Shown here piece after piece: positions 7,284 through 14,968 of a stretch of 26,353 nucleotides of DNA; positions within the stretch are counted from its first letter, which is position 1; the number at the start of each line of letters is the position of its first letter. Source of the stretch: a virus; the IMG/VR virus record IMGVR_UViG_3300013131_000217, positions 1 through 26,353 of that record. One strand, given 5' to 3'. Below the pieces are notes generated by a model. The model was not told where the DNA came from. It searched no databases and saw nothing but the letters and a program-made list of their open reading frames with translations. Position numbers and translations under genes: made by a program.

Positions 7284-7606
7284 AAAATATAGTAAAAAAT
7301 ACAGACTATGAAATTTTAACACCTTCAGGATTTTCTGATTTTGACGGAGTCACAAAAACCGAATCTGAAGTTATTTTTCAGTTAACGTTTAATGATAATT
7401 CATATTTACAATGTACGGAAAATCATTTACTAAAACTAGAAACTGACGTATTTTTAGAAGCATGTCATATACAAATTGGCGATATATTATCAAACGGTAA
7501 AATCGTTTCAGATATAACATATAAAACTGGCGGTTTTTTAGTTTTTGATCCAATTAATGTACATATGAACAATGAATATTACAGTAATGATATTGTCAGC
7601 CATAAT
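7280..7606 (+). other. Split intein C-half (109 aa) in terminase
   Basis: Carries block B (TENH) through block G (SHN before Cys+1), i.e. nearly the whole HINT fold. It has its own ATG. Phrases such as ILTPSGFSDFDGV and FDPINV recall the C-half of the AceL-TerL intein. The endonuclease is not in the intein but encoded separately just upstream. Confidence 0.88.
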
Positions 7607-8719
7607 TGTGCATTTATTTCTAACGTTGAAGAAATTTGGATATCAGCTCAACAAACGTTAGCAACGGGCGGCGGAGCTATTATTTTATCAACTCCAAACG
7701 GTACCGGTAACTTTTTTCATCAAACATGGGTTGAAGCGGAAACCAATCCGAAAAGTAAATTTAATCCAATCAAGTTACATTGGTCAGTACATCCGGATCG
7801 AAATCAAAGTTGGAGAACTCTTCAAGATGAACTTTTAGGCACGAAAGGCGCAGCTCAGGAATGTGATTGCGATTTTGTAGCTTCTGGACATACCGTTATT
7901 GACGGTCCATTAATTCAATGGTTTCAACAAACTACAGTGCAAGACCCGGTTGAAATGCGTGGAGTCGATCAAGCTTTATGGATTTGGGAACATGTAGATT
8001 TTACGAAAAATTACATTGTCGTGGCAGACGTTGCGCGTGGTGATGGAGGAGATAACTCTGCATTTCATGTAATTGAAATTGAGTCGGTTACGCAAGTTGC
8101 TGAATTCAAAGCACAACTTCCAACAAAAGAGTATGGAAATTTACTGGTGAATATTGCTACTGAATATAATGATGCATTGTTAGTAATTGAAAATGCTAAT
8201 ATTGGATGGGCTGTAATACAAGTAGCTTTGGACAGAGGATATAAAAATTTATACTATTCACCAAAAGATTCTTCAGTAGCTGACGTGTCGCAACAGTTAG
8301 CTCGATATATTGATTTAAAAGACACAGCTCAAATGACTCCAGGATTTACTACATCATCACGCACTCGACCTCTTTTAATTTCTAAATTAGATATGTATAC
8401 GAAAGAGCGAGCTGTTGTTATTAGAAGTAAGCGATTAATTGAAGAATTGTTTGTATTTATTTGGAACGGTTCAAAAGCTGAAGCGCAGCATGGTTACAAT
8501 GACGATTTAGTACTTTCATTTTCCATAGGGCTATGGATACGAGATACAGCCCTTAAACTTCGTCAGCAAGGTTTGGATATGCACAGAAAAACTTTGGATT
8601 ATTATGGAAAAGGATATCAAGGAGCTTACGGCAGTATTGCGTCTTCAAGAAAAGATGCTGGTTGGACAATGCCTACCGGGCCTACCGGGCAAGATATGGA
8701 CTTGACTTGGCTGTTGTAA
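7280..8719 (+). CDS. terL: Split-intein C-half fused to large terminase C-terminal part (motor end + nuclease)
   Basis: 479 residues starting in ATGA overlap with the endonuclease. Residues 1-109 are the C-intein: ILTPSGFSDFDGV near the start, CTENH (block B TxxH, T46-H49), LVFDPINV, and IVSHN-C at the end (terminal H108-N109; Cys110 is the +1 extein residue). From C110 the protein continues as terminase: CAFISNVEEIW, the coupling motif STPNGTGN (137-144), then the RNase H-like nuclease with D250 (VVADVARGDGGD), E304 (LLVIEN) and D408/D409 (YNDDLV). The nuclease triad is intact, so the spliced enzyme should package and cut DNA. The tail has a small tandem duplication (PTGPTG). Trans-splicing with the product of 5690-6277 is required for activity. 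Confidence 0.92.
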   Translation: MKNIVKNTDYEILTPSGFSDFDGVTKTESEVIFQLTFNDNSYLQCTENHLLKLETDVFLEACHIQIGDILSNGKIVSDITYKTGGFLVFDPINVHMNNEYYSNDIVSHNCAFISNVEEIWISAQQTLATGGGAIILSTPNGTGNFFHQTWVEAETNPKSKFNPIKLHWSVHPDRNQSWRTLQDELLGTKGAAQECDCDFVASGHTVIDGPLIQWFQQTTVQDPVEMRGVDQALWIWEHVDFTKNYIVVADVARGDGGDNSAFHVIEIESVTQVAEFKAQLPTKEYGNLLVNIATEYNDALLVIENANIGWAVIQVALDRGYKNLYYSPKDSSVADVSQQLARYIDLKDTAQMTPGFTTSSRTRPLLISKLDMYTKERAVVIRSKRLIEELFVFIWNGSKAEAQHGYNDDLVLSFSIGLWIRDTALKLRQQGLDMHRKTLDYYGKGYQGAYGSIASSRKDAGWTMPTGPTGQDMDLTWLL

Positions 8720-8745
8720 AAAATTCTTGTATATTGTATTTTTTA

Positions 8746-8753
8746 ATATTTAT
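8746..8753 (+). promoter_or_regulatory. ATATTTAT motif upstream of portal gene
   Basis: Exact copy 25 bases before ATG 8771. It lies in a palindromic context, ATTTATTT-T-AAATAAAT (8748-8764), so its functional direction cannot be read from sequence alone. It is preceded by a T-run. Confidence 0.5.
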
Positions 8754-8770
8754 TTTAAATAAATCGATTC

Positions 8771-11239
8771 ATGGCAGATAAAAGTCTTTACGGTCGTTTA
8801 AAGCGTCTATTCAATAATAATGTAATCGTTCGTCGAGTTGGAAAATCAGCTTTACGAGTGATTGACAATGATCATTTACAATCGTTAGGAAATGCACATA
8901 ATTCAAAGTTTGTAGATCGCTTCACTCGTTTACATGGAGTGCGACCTCACTCAATGAACACGTACAATCCAAACTACAATTACTTTTCTTCAAAAACAGA
9001 ATTGTATACTGATTATGAAGTTATGGATCAAGATTCTATCATAGCATCGGCATTAGACATTTATGCAGACGAAACTGTAATGAAAGATGATTTCGGAGAC
9101 GTGCTGCGCATTACTAGCGACAATGAAAATATTAAAAAGATTTTACATAATTTATTTTATGATGTTTTAAATATTGAATTTAATTTATGGCCATGGGTTC
9201 GTAATATGTGTAAATACGGAGACTTGTATTTACGCTTAGATGTTCATGATGAAATAGGAATTGTAAATGTCGTGCCAATGTCTGCATATGAAATTATTCG
9301 TGAAGAAGGAGTTGCATTGGACAATCCATATCACGTGCAATTCAAACAATTAGGAGGCGGAAACATCATATATGAAAATTTTGAAATCGCACATTTTCGA
9401 TTGCTAAACGATTCAAATTTTCTTCCATACGGTAAATCAATGATCGAACCAGCTCGTAAAGTTTGGAAACAGTTAACGTTGATGGAAGATGCGATGTTAA
9501 TTCATCGTATAATGAGAGCACCAGAAAAGCGAATTTTTAAAATTGACGTTGGTAATATTCCTCCAAATGAAATTGATAACTACATGCAACGTATTATCAA
9601 TCAAATGAGAAAAACTCCGTATGTCGATCCTCAGACCGGCGATTACAATTTGAAATTCAATATGCAAAACATGTTGGAAGATTATTTCCTTCCTGTGCGT
9701 GGAGGGCAATCTGGAACTGAAATTGACACTTTAAGTGGAATGGAATTTACCGGTATTGATGACTTAGAGTATCTACGAAATAAAATGATGGCTGCGCTGA
9801 AAGTGCCTAAAGCTTTTTTAGGTTACGAAGAAGGATTGTGTATAGCTCCGGATACGTTAATACCTTTGATGTCAGGAGAAGAAAAAACAGTTTTACAATT
9901 AATAGAAGATTATGAAAATGGCATAAAAAATTACGTCTATTCAATTGATGAAGAGTCAAAATTAATTGTACCCGGCGAAATAGAATGGGCTGGATTTACT
10001 CGTATGAATGCAAAAATAGTACGCGTTCATTTAGATAACGGAAAATATATAGACTGCACACCTGATCATAACTTTTTAACAAGAGATGGTGAATGGATAG
10101 AAGCACAAAATTTAGTTGCCGATCAATCATTAATGCCGTTATATACTAGGTTATCAACAAATAAAAATATATCCGGATATACTGAAGTATATCATCCTGG
10201 GACGGGGAAATGGGAAATGGTACATAGATTGGTATCTAATTATTATGATAAATTTGATATTGATAGATATAGTTTTGTAGACGTTCATATGCCATTAGCT
10301 AAAGTTAACAAAGGTTTTATAAATAATTTTAAAGGAGAGTATGCTAATCATAAAGTAGTTAATGTAGAATTTTTATCAGAACAAATTGACACGTGTGATT
10401 TAACAATAACTAAATATCATAATTTTGCGACATCAGCGGGGGTGATAATTCACAATTCAGGAAAAGCGACACTCGCAGCTGAAGACGTTCGTTTTGCTCG
10501 CACTATAGAACGAATTCAAAGAATTGTAATTTCTGAGCTTCATAAAATAGCTATTGTGCATTTATTTTCGCAAGGATTTAAAGACGCTGAACTCATAGAT
10601 TTTGAATTGACTATGACATCGCCGTCGACTATTTACGAGCAAGAAAAATTAACTTTATACAATACCAAAGTTGATTTGGCTAAATCTATGGTAGAAGGAA
10701 AAATAATGTCCAAAGAATGGATTTATAAAAATATATTTAACTTTACAGATTCAGACGCTACTGCTATTGAATTAGGTCTAATAGAAGATGCAAAAGAATC
10801 TTTTAGATTGACAAAAATCAATGACGAAGGTGAAGATCCAGCAGCGAAAGAAGAAAAGCCTAAAGAAGAAGGCGGAGAGGGAGATGAGACAGAAGAAAAA
10901 GGAGAAGAAAAAGATAAAGAAGAAAAAGAAGGCGGTAATCCATTTGAAAGTGTAAATAAAACTTTAATGAAAAAGTACGATTCAGAGGCAAAATCTAAGC
11001 GAACTCCTGAAGGAGGATGGCCTGGAGCTGGTCGACCGAAGGAAGGTGTGAAATACAATACACACGAACATCCCCGAGGTTACGATCCAATTGGCCGAGT
11101 TGCGTGGAAAAATGCACGAAATGAATCAGTATCCGACGTAATTAACAAATACGGATTGCAAAAATTTACTAAAAAATCTAAGAAAATTATTTCTGAAAAT
11201 TCTTCATTGTTAGATGAGTCGAACCTTATTGAAGATTAA
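8771..11239 (+). CDS. 20: Portal vertex protein (gp20-like) containing an in-frame intein
   Basis: 822 residues as translated, 616 after removal of the intein at residues 357-562. The portal is the dodecameric head vertex through which DNA is pumped; it initiates head assembly and docks the terminase. Extein signatures: TDYEVMDQDSIIASALDIYADE (80-101), the central WKQLTLMEDAMLIHRIMRAPEKRIF segment (232-256), DDLEYLRNKMMAALKVPKAFLGYEE (330-354) and, after the intein, SGKATLAAEDVRFARTIERIQR, a highly conserved gp20 stretch. The extein junction reads GYEEGL-SGKATL. The C-terminus has an acidic Glu/Lys/Gly linker (about 692-727) followed by GWPGAGRPKEG and HEHPRGYDPIG. The terminase lies directly upstream; no sheath or tube gene comes between. 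Confidence 0.93.
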   Translation: MADKSLYGRLKRLFNNNVIVRRVGKSALRVIDNDHLQSLGNAHNSKFVDRFTRLHGVRPHSMNTYNPNYNYFSSKTELYTDYEVMDQDSIIASALDIYADETVMKDDFGDVLRITSDNENIKKILHNLFYDVLNIEFNLWPWVRNMCKYGDLYLRLDVHDEIGIVNVVPMSAYEIIREEGVALDNPYHVQFKQLGGGNIIYENFEIAHFRLLNDSNFLPYGKSMIEPARKVWKQLTLMEDAMLIHRIMRAPEKRIFKIDVGNIPPNEIDNYMQRIINQMRKTPYVDPQTGDYNLKFNMQNMLEDYFLPVRGGQSGTEIDTLSGMEFTGIDDLEYLRNKMMAALKVPKAFLGYEEGLCIAPDTLIPLMSGEEKTVLQLIEDYENGIKNYVYSIDEESKLIVPGEIEWAGFTRMNAKIVRVHLDNGKYIDCTPDHNFLTRDGEWIEAQNLVADQSLMPLYTRLSTNKNISGYTEVYHPGTGKWEMVHRLVSNYYDKFDIDRYSFVDVHMPLAKVNKGFINNFKGEYANHKVVNVEFLSEQIDTCDLTITKYHNFATSAGVIIHNSGKATLAAEDVRFARTIERIQRIVISELHKIAIVHLFSQGFKDAELIDFELTMTSPSTIYEQEKLTLYNTKVDLAKSMVEGKIMSKEWIYKNIFNFTDSDATAIELGLIEDAKESFRLTKINDEGEDPAAKEEKPKEEGGEGDETEEKGEEKDKEEKEGGNPFESVNKTLMKKYDSEAKSKRTPEGGWPGAGRPKEGVKYNTHEHPRGYDPIGRVAWKNARNESVSDVINKYGLQKFTKKSKKIISENSSLLDESNLIED
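9839..10456 (+). other. Cis-splicing intein (206 aa) in portal protein
   Basis: The intein starts CIAPDTLIPL (Cys1, Thr6) and ends GVIIHN before Ser+1. Block B is CTPDHNFL (T430, H433 of the precursor) and block F is CDLTITKYHNFAT. All residues needed for splicing are present. Between blocks B and F a stretch of about 75 residues (YTEVYHPGTGKWEMVHRLV and following) resembles the N-terminal part of HNH-type intein endonucleases, but no His-Asn-His core is visible. I read it as an intein with a decayed or deleted endonuclease. Confidence 0.92.
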
Positions 11240-11260
11240 TATTAAAAGATAACAAGCATC

Positions 11261-11268
11261 ATATTTAT
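11261..11268 (+). promoter_or_regulatory. ATATTTAT motif upstream of gene at 11291
   Basis: Exact copy 30 bases before the ATG, in the 51-base gap after the portal gene. A small AT palindrome TTAATATTAA lies at 11236-11245. Confidence 0.45.
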
Positions 11269-11290
11269 TTATAAAAATAATACAGAGTAG

Positions 11291-12139
11291 ATGAAACCAT
11301 TGAAGCACTCAAAATTTAAAAATACCGGAGTTCTTTTTGAACTTTTGGTACGTCAGGTTGCTTCCGACACTTTGAACAATGTAGACTCAAAGTCAATTCC
11401 GATTTTAAAGAAATACTTTTCAAAATCTACGGAATTGGCAAAAGAGCTTGAATTGTATCAAACGTTGGTGAAAGAAAGATTTGCAAATGAAGAAAAGGCA
11501 AAAGCTTTAATTGAAGCAGTTTTATCTGCGCGAGTTAAGCTCAATCAAACTGCACTTAACAGACAAAAGTATAATTTGATTAAAGAAATTAAATCAACTT
11601 ACGTTTTAGAAGATTTTTTCAAATCAAAAATCAACAACTATAAAGTTTTAGCGTCTGCATTTAAACTATTTGAATTTTCTGTTGCTGATAATCCAACTGA
11701 AATTGTAACTAACAAATACACTTTGATAGAGCATATTACTTCTAAACAATCGCAAAAAACTAAATTGCCTGTGACTGAAGTATCAGCATTTACTGAACAA
11801 AACAAAGACGTTCGATTACTTGCATATAAAATTTTAGTCGACAAATTCAATGCAAAATATTCTGCATTAAATGAGTCACAAAAAAATCTATTAAGACAGT
11901 ACATTAACAACGTGTCTGACAGCAGTGAATTGCGAGATTTCTTAACTCTTGAATCCGTGCATGTACGTAAAGCGCTTCGAAGCTTAACTGCTAAAGTTTC
12001 AGATAAAGTCACTAAAATTAAATTAACTGAAGTAGCTAATTTATTAAAGCAAATAGAATCTACGAAATCAGTTAAAGACTCGCACGTTTTAAATTTGTTG
12101 CGTTATCATGAATTAATTAAAGAATTAAATAAAATTTAA
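11291..12139 (+). CDS. Conserved head-module protein, function unknown
   Basis: 282 residues, almost entirely helical. It begins MKPLKHSKFKNTGVLFELLVRQVASDTL, a phrase I recognise as a widely conserved N-terminus among marine T4-like phages; YNLIKEIKSTYVLEDFFKSKINNYK (95-119) is the second conserved stretch. No catalytic motif is visible. It occupies the place between portal and prohead protease where T4 has the small core proteins gp67 and gp68, so a role in the prohead core is plausible by position only. The next gene starts one base after the stop. Confidence 0.7.
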   Translation: MKPLKHSKFKNTGVLFELLVRQVASDTLNNVDSKSIPILKKYFSKSTELAKELELYQTLVKERFANEEKAKALIEAVLSARVKLNQTALNRQKYNLIKEIKSTYVLEDFFKSKINNYKVLASAFKLFEFSVADNPTEIVTNKYTLIEHITSKQSQKTKLPVTEVSAFTEQNKDVRLLAYKILVDKFNAKYSALNESQKNLLRQYINNVSDSSELRDFLTLESVHVRKALRSLTAKVSDKVTKIKLTEVANLLKQIESTKSVKDSHVLNLLRYHELIKELNKI

Positions 12140-12140
12140 T

Positions 12141-12434
12141 ATGGCAGCAAATCCAAATCCAGGACCTTACTCATATACACCAGTACCGTATTTTAAAAAT
12201 GTTGGGATTTATTCAAAAGTTGTTTTAGCTTCAGCAACATTTTACGCTACTGGTTCAAATGCAAATCCATCAGCATTTTACGTGTCAGGATCAACAACTG
12301 GCGTGTCTGTTACACTGACTAATGGAGGTCAATTAACTCTTCCTGCAGCTAGTGCTACAGCTCCTGTGCAAATTCATGAAATGGCTGTATACAGTGTTGA
12401 TGCCGGCACAGTATATCTTCTTTATAAACTGTAA
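12141..12434 (+). CDS. Small beta-rich structural-type protein, unknown
   Basis: 97 residues, starting one base after the preceding stop. Composition is Thr/Ser/Ala/Gly/Val-rich with alternating strands (VSVTLTNGGQLTLPAA, MAVYSVDAGTVYLLYKL), like small decoration or adhesin domains. No family recognised. Its place in a gap-free head operon supports a virion role (inference). Confidence 0.6.
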   Translation: MAANPNPGPYSYTPVPYFKNVGIYSKVVLASATFYATGSNANPSAFYVSGSTTGVSVTLTNGGQLTLPAASATAPVQIHEMAVYSVDAGTVYLLYKL

Positions 12435-12435
12435 T

Positions 12436-12990
12436 ATGACTTACATTTCAACTATAAAAAAACGATTTATAACAGAAGCTACTCAAGGCTTTGAAGACAA
12501 TACAGAGTTAACTGACTATCCTGAAGATGTAAATTTTCCTGTGGAAGATGCTGCAAATGAAGATGACGAGTTAGACGAAATATCGACTACTGTCGGAGTT
12601 CCTGGATATCAAACTCCATACGCTTTTGGCGGATTGTCTGACGATGATATAGAAATGCTCGGTTATAAAAAAGTGAAAAAAGTTCGCCAAGAGTCGAAAA
12701 ACGAATCACAATTTGTAAAAATGTCCAAGCAGCTTCATTTAAATGAAATAGCTTATAATACATATAAAAAAGACCCAGTAGCAACTCCGAAACAAAAAAT
12801 CAATCACTCTATAAATTTTATAAATAAAGGGTTGCGTGAAATTGAAAAAGTCGTAAACCATAACGTGCGATTAAAGCAGGAAATGGGAATTGACAACAAT
12901 GTATATTGGAAATCGTCTCGTGAAAATCTTGCTAAAATTAGTGAGCGTTTATTGAGAGTTTCAAAACAATTAAAAGAATTAGCATCGTAA
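12436..12990 (+). CDS. Unknown head-module protein with RFITE leader
   Basis: 184 residues from ATG 12436, one base after the preceding stop; an earlier in-frame ATG at 12352 lies inside the previous gene and is rejected. The N-terminus MTYISTIKKRFITE-ATQG holds a candidate prohead-protease site. Residues 20-55 are very acidic; DEISTTVGVPGYQTPYAFGG (49-68) is a phrase I have seen in other phage proteins; the rest is helical and charged with SRENLAKISERLLRVSKQLKEL at the end. Function unknown; a packaged or scaffold-associated protein is possible. Confidence 0.65.
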   Translation: MTYISTIKKRFITEATQGFEDNTELTDYPEDVNFPVEDAANEDDELDEISTTVGVPGYQTPYAFGGLSDDDIEMLGYKKVKKVRQESKNESQFVKMSKQLHLNEIAYNTYKKDPVATPKQKINHSINFINKGLREIEKVVNHNVRLKQEMGIDNNVYWKSSRENLAKISERLLRVSKQLKELAS

Positions 12991-12991
12991 T

Positions 12992-13603
12992 ATGGAAACG
13001 AAAAAATTACTAGTAGATTACATAACATTCGACGTTTCTCCGGAAATGATTTCCGAGTCTATGGAGAAAAACAACGGACGATTGTTAGTTAAAGGAGTAC
13101 TGCAACGCGCTGAAGCAAAAAATCAAAACGGACGAGTATATCCGAGAGAAGTATTAATGCGTGAAGCGAAAAAGTATTCTGAAATAAACATCAAAGAGCG
13201 TCGCGCGTTAGGAGAATTAGATCATCCTGATTCGCAAGTCGTTAACTTAAACAATGTATCTCATAACATTGTTGAAATGCATTGGAGCAATAACGATTTA
13301 ATTGGTACTGTCGAAGTGCTGTCAACTCCATCAGGAAATATTTTAAAAGAACTTTTTCGGTGTGGAATTAAATTAGGTATTTCATCTCGTGGATTAGGCT
13401 CTGTGCGTCAATTAGGAGAAGGGTCTCTTGAAGTGCAAGATGACTTTGAACTAATAGCGTTTGACTTTGTATCCAATCCGTCAACTCATGGTGCTTTTTT
13501 AAGTCCAATACATGAGTCGATCAATAAAGGAAACGTCAACGTACATGGAAAATACACTAACGTAAATAGAATAATAACTGACATATTATCTGATTTTAAA
13601 TAA
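12992..13603 (+). CDS. 21: Prohead core protease (gp21-like, family S80)
   Basis: 203 residues. It cleaves scaffold, capsid protein and internal proteins during head maturation. Signatures: VLQRAEAKNQNGRVYPREVL (36-55), RRALGELDHPD with H78 (70-80) and GISSRGLGSVR with the candidate nucleophile S131/S132 (129-139), then FELIAFDFVSNPSTHGA (152-168). Length is close to T4 gp21 (212). T4 gp21 cuts after (L/I)-x-E, and several proteins of this window carry such a site near the N-terminus. The start is one base after the preceding stop. Confidence 0.93.
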   Translation: METKKLLVDYITFDVSPEMISESMEKNNGRLLVKGVLQRAEAKNQNGRVYPREVLMREAKKYSEINIKERRALGELDHPDSQVVNLNNVSHNIVEMHWSNNDLIGTVEVLSTPSGNILKELFRCGIKLGISSRGLGSVRQLGEGSLEVQDDFELIAFDFVSNPSTHGAFLSPIHESINKGNVNVHGKYTNVNRIITDILSDFK

Positions 13604-13612
13604 TTTACTACA

Positions 13613-13816
13613 ATGAATTTAGAAGAAAGATTTTTAAACAGTTCTGACAATATCAGAACAAGACCATATTCCGGAATAACTCAATTCAGCATTGATAGAT
13701 CAAGACTGAATATTGATGTCATTCCTCAACGCTATTCAATGGCAGGTCGTCTGGCATCGGCCGGAGACACTTCTCGATTAAATTTAGATGTAACACCTCA
13801 ACGATATCGACCATAA
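13613..13816 (+). CDS. Small protein with duplicated SRLN-DV-PQRY motif
   Basis: 67 residues. It contains an internal duplication: SRLNIDVIPQRY (30-41) and SRLNLDVTPQRY (54-65). It shares one base with the next gene (TAATG, 13814-13818). Unknown function; a short linear binding peptide present twice would fit a scaffold or capsid adaptor (inference). Confidence 0.6.
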   Translation: MNLEERFLNSSDNIRTRPYSGITQFSIDRSRLNIDVIPQRYSMAGRLASAGDTSRLNLDVTPQRYRP

Positions 13817-14220
13817 TGAAACAACCGCTATCACTTAAGAAAATAATTGAATCTGAAATTCAAGCTGCGCTGAACGAAGCTATAACTGAACCTTCAGAGC
13901 AAATTTTAAAAATGATTCAAAATGAACTCAAAGCTCAAACAGGAATCAACGCGCCTTTAACAAAAGCACGTCAACGTAAAAGCAGTCCAAACACAATTTA
14001 CTATGTTTCAGATTTAGTAAAAGAGATTCGCACTCCGGTAATGAATTCTTTATTTCGCACTTTAGAATTAAATGTAATGTGCGAAGAAATTCCTAATCGA
14101 ATTGGCGGATATGCGTTTGTCATTTCAATTGACTACACTCATCCACAAGGAGGGTCGAATGGAATTGACTTAGGTACAATTTTTTACGTTAACGGAAAAA
14201 TATCATCTAGATTTCGCTAA
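13816..14220 (+). CDS. Unknown head-module protein
   Basis: 134 residues. The N-terminus MKQPLSLKKIIESEIQAALNEAITE is an amphipathic helix with several (I/L)-x-E sites. The C-terminal two thirds look alpha/beta (YYVSDLVKEIRTPVMNSL, GGYAFVISIDYTHPQGGSNGIDLGTIFYVNGKI). No family recognised. It is translationally coupled to the previous gene; the next gene follows after two bases. Confidence 0.55.
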   Translation: MKQPLSLKKIIESEIQAALNEAITEPSEQILKMIQNELKAQTGINAPLTKARQRKSSPNTIYYVSDLVKEIRTPVMNSLFRTLELNVMCEEIPNRIGGYAFVISIDYTHPQGGSNGIDLGTIFYVNGKISSRFR

Positions 14221-14222
14221 CA

Positions 14223-14966
14223 ATGCCATATACAGTAAAAAAACAAGATGATAAGTATGCAGTGTATAAAAAAGACACTGGCAAATTAGTAGGTAAAACA
14301 AAAGGAACGAAAGAAGCGTTGCGTCGTTATTTAGCAGCACTTCATATTCACGCAAATGAATCTTTAAACCAAGAACAAATGAAACAAAATCCAATTAAAC
14401 TTTCTTCTTTGATTTCTTTAAAAGAAGGTGAAGAAATCGCTAAAATGACAAATGAAGAAAAGAAAGCTTTTTTAGAAGCCGTATATCAATTTGCAGAACA
14501 TGCCAATGGAATTTATCGGAAGCATTCTTTAAAAGAAACGTCGAAATATTTAGGAGAGCTTATTGAAGCTGCAAATCATTTAACGCTGTCGGAAACGCAA
14601 GATTGGTTTGATACTCAAACTGTCAACCGACACATGAAGCATTTAAGTGAAGCTCATAAAATATTCGAAAAAACAGCTCAAGAAATTGAAGGACTGCAAC
14701 AACGTTTAGAGTCTGCATATGAAGATATTGGATCGACTTTGAATAAGTATTATGATGTTGGTGGTATGGTAACTGAAGCTCAAGGAGAAGAGTATCAAAA
14801 GTTTTTTCAAAAAGCAATGAAGAAATTTAAAATTGAAGAGCCCTCTGATTTAGAAACCCCAAAAGCAAAGAAAAGATTTTTCAATTGGGTAGATAAAAAT
14901 TACGTAGCTAAATCAGAGACTGGTAAGGAAAAAGGAGAGAAAGAGCCTACTAAAGAAAAGAAATAA
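14223..14966 (+). CDS. Unknown modular head-region protein
   Basis: 247 residues. Residues 1-46 form a small basic domain (MPYTVKKQDDKYAVYKKDTG...GTKEALRRYLAALHIHA) that I recognise as a recurrent N-terminal or C-terminal module in phage proteins. The middle (70-185) is helical, probably coiled coil. Residues 190-228 (YQKFFQKAMKKFKIEEPSDL...KKRFFNWVDKNY) are a second recurrent phage module. The C-terminal tail is Lys/Glu-rich. No enzymatic motif. Likely structural or core-associated from its place between protease and scaffold. Confidence 0.6.
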   Translation: MPYTVKKQDDKYAVYKKDTGKLVGKTKGTKEALRRYLAALHIHANESLNQEQMKQNPIKLSSLISLKEGEEIAKMTNEEKKAFLEAVYQFAEHANGIYRKHSLKETSKYLGELIEAANHLTLSETQDWFDTQTVNRHMKHLSEAHKIFEKTAQEIEGLQQRLESAYEDIGSTLNKYYDVGGMVTEAQGEEYQKFFQKAMKKFKIEEPSDLETPKAKKRFFNWVDKNYVAKSETGKEKGEKEPTKEKK

Positions 14967-14968
14967 AG

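Noticed and set aside
12352-12435. Earlier start of the gene at 12436
   Set aside because: It would lie inside the preceding gene; ATG 12436 is one base after that gene's stop and fits the compact spacing of the operon.
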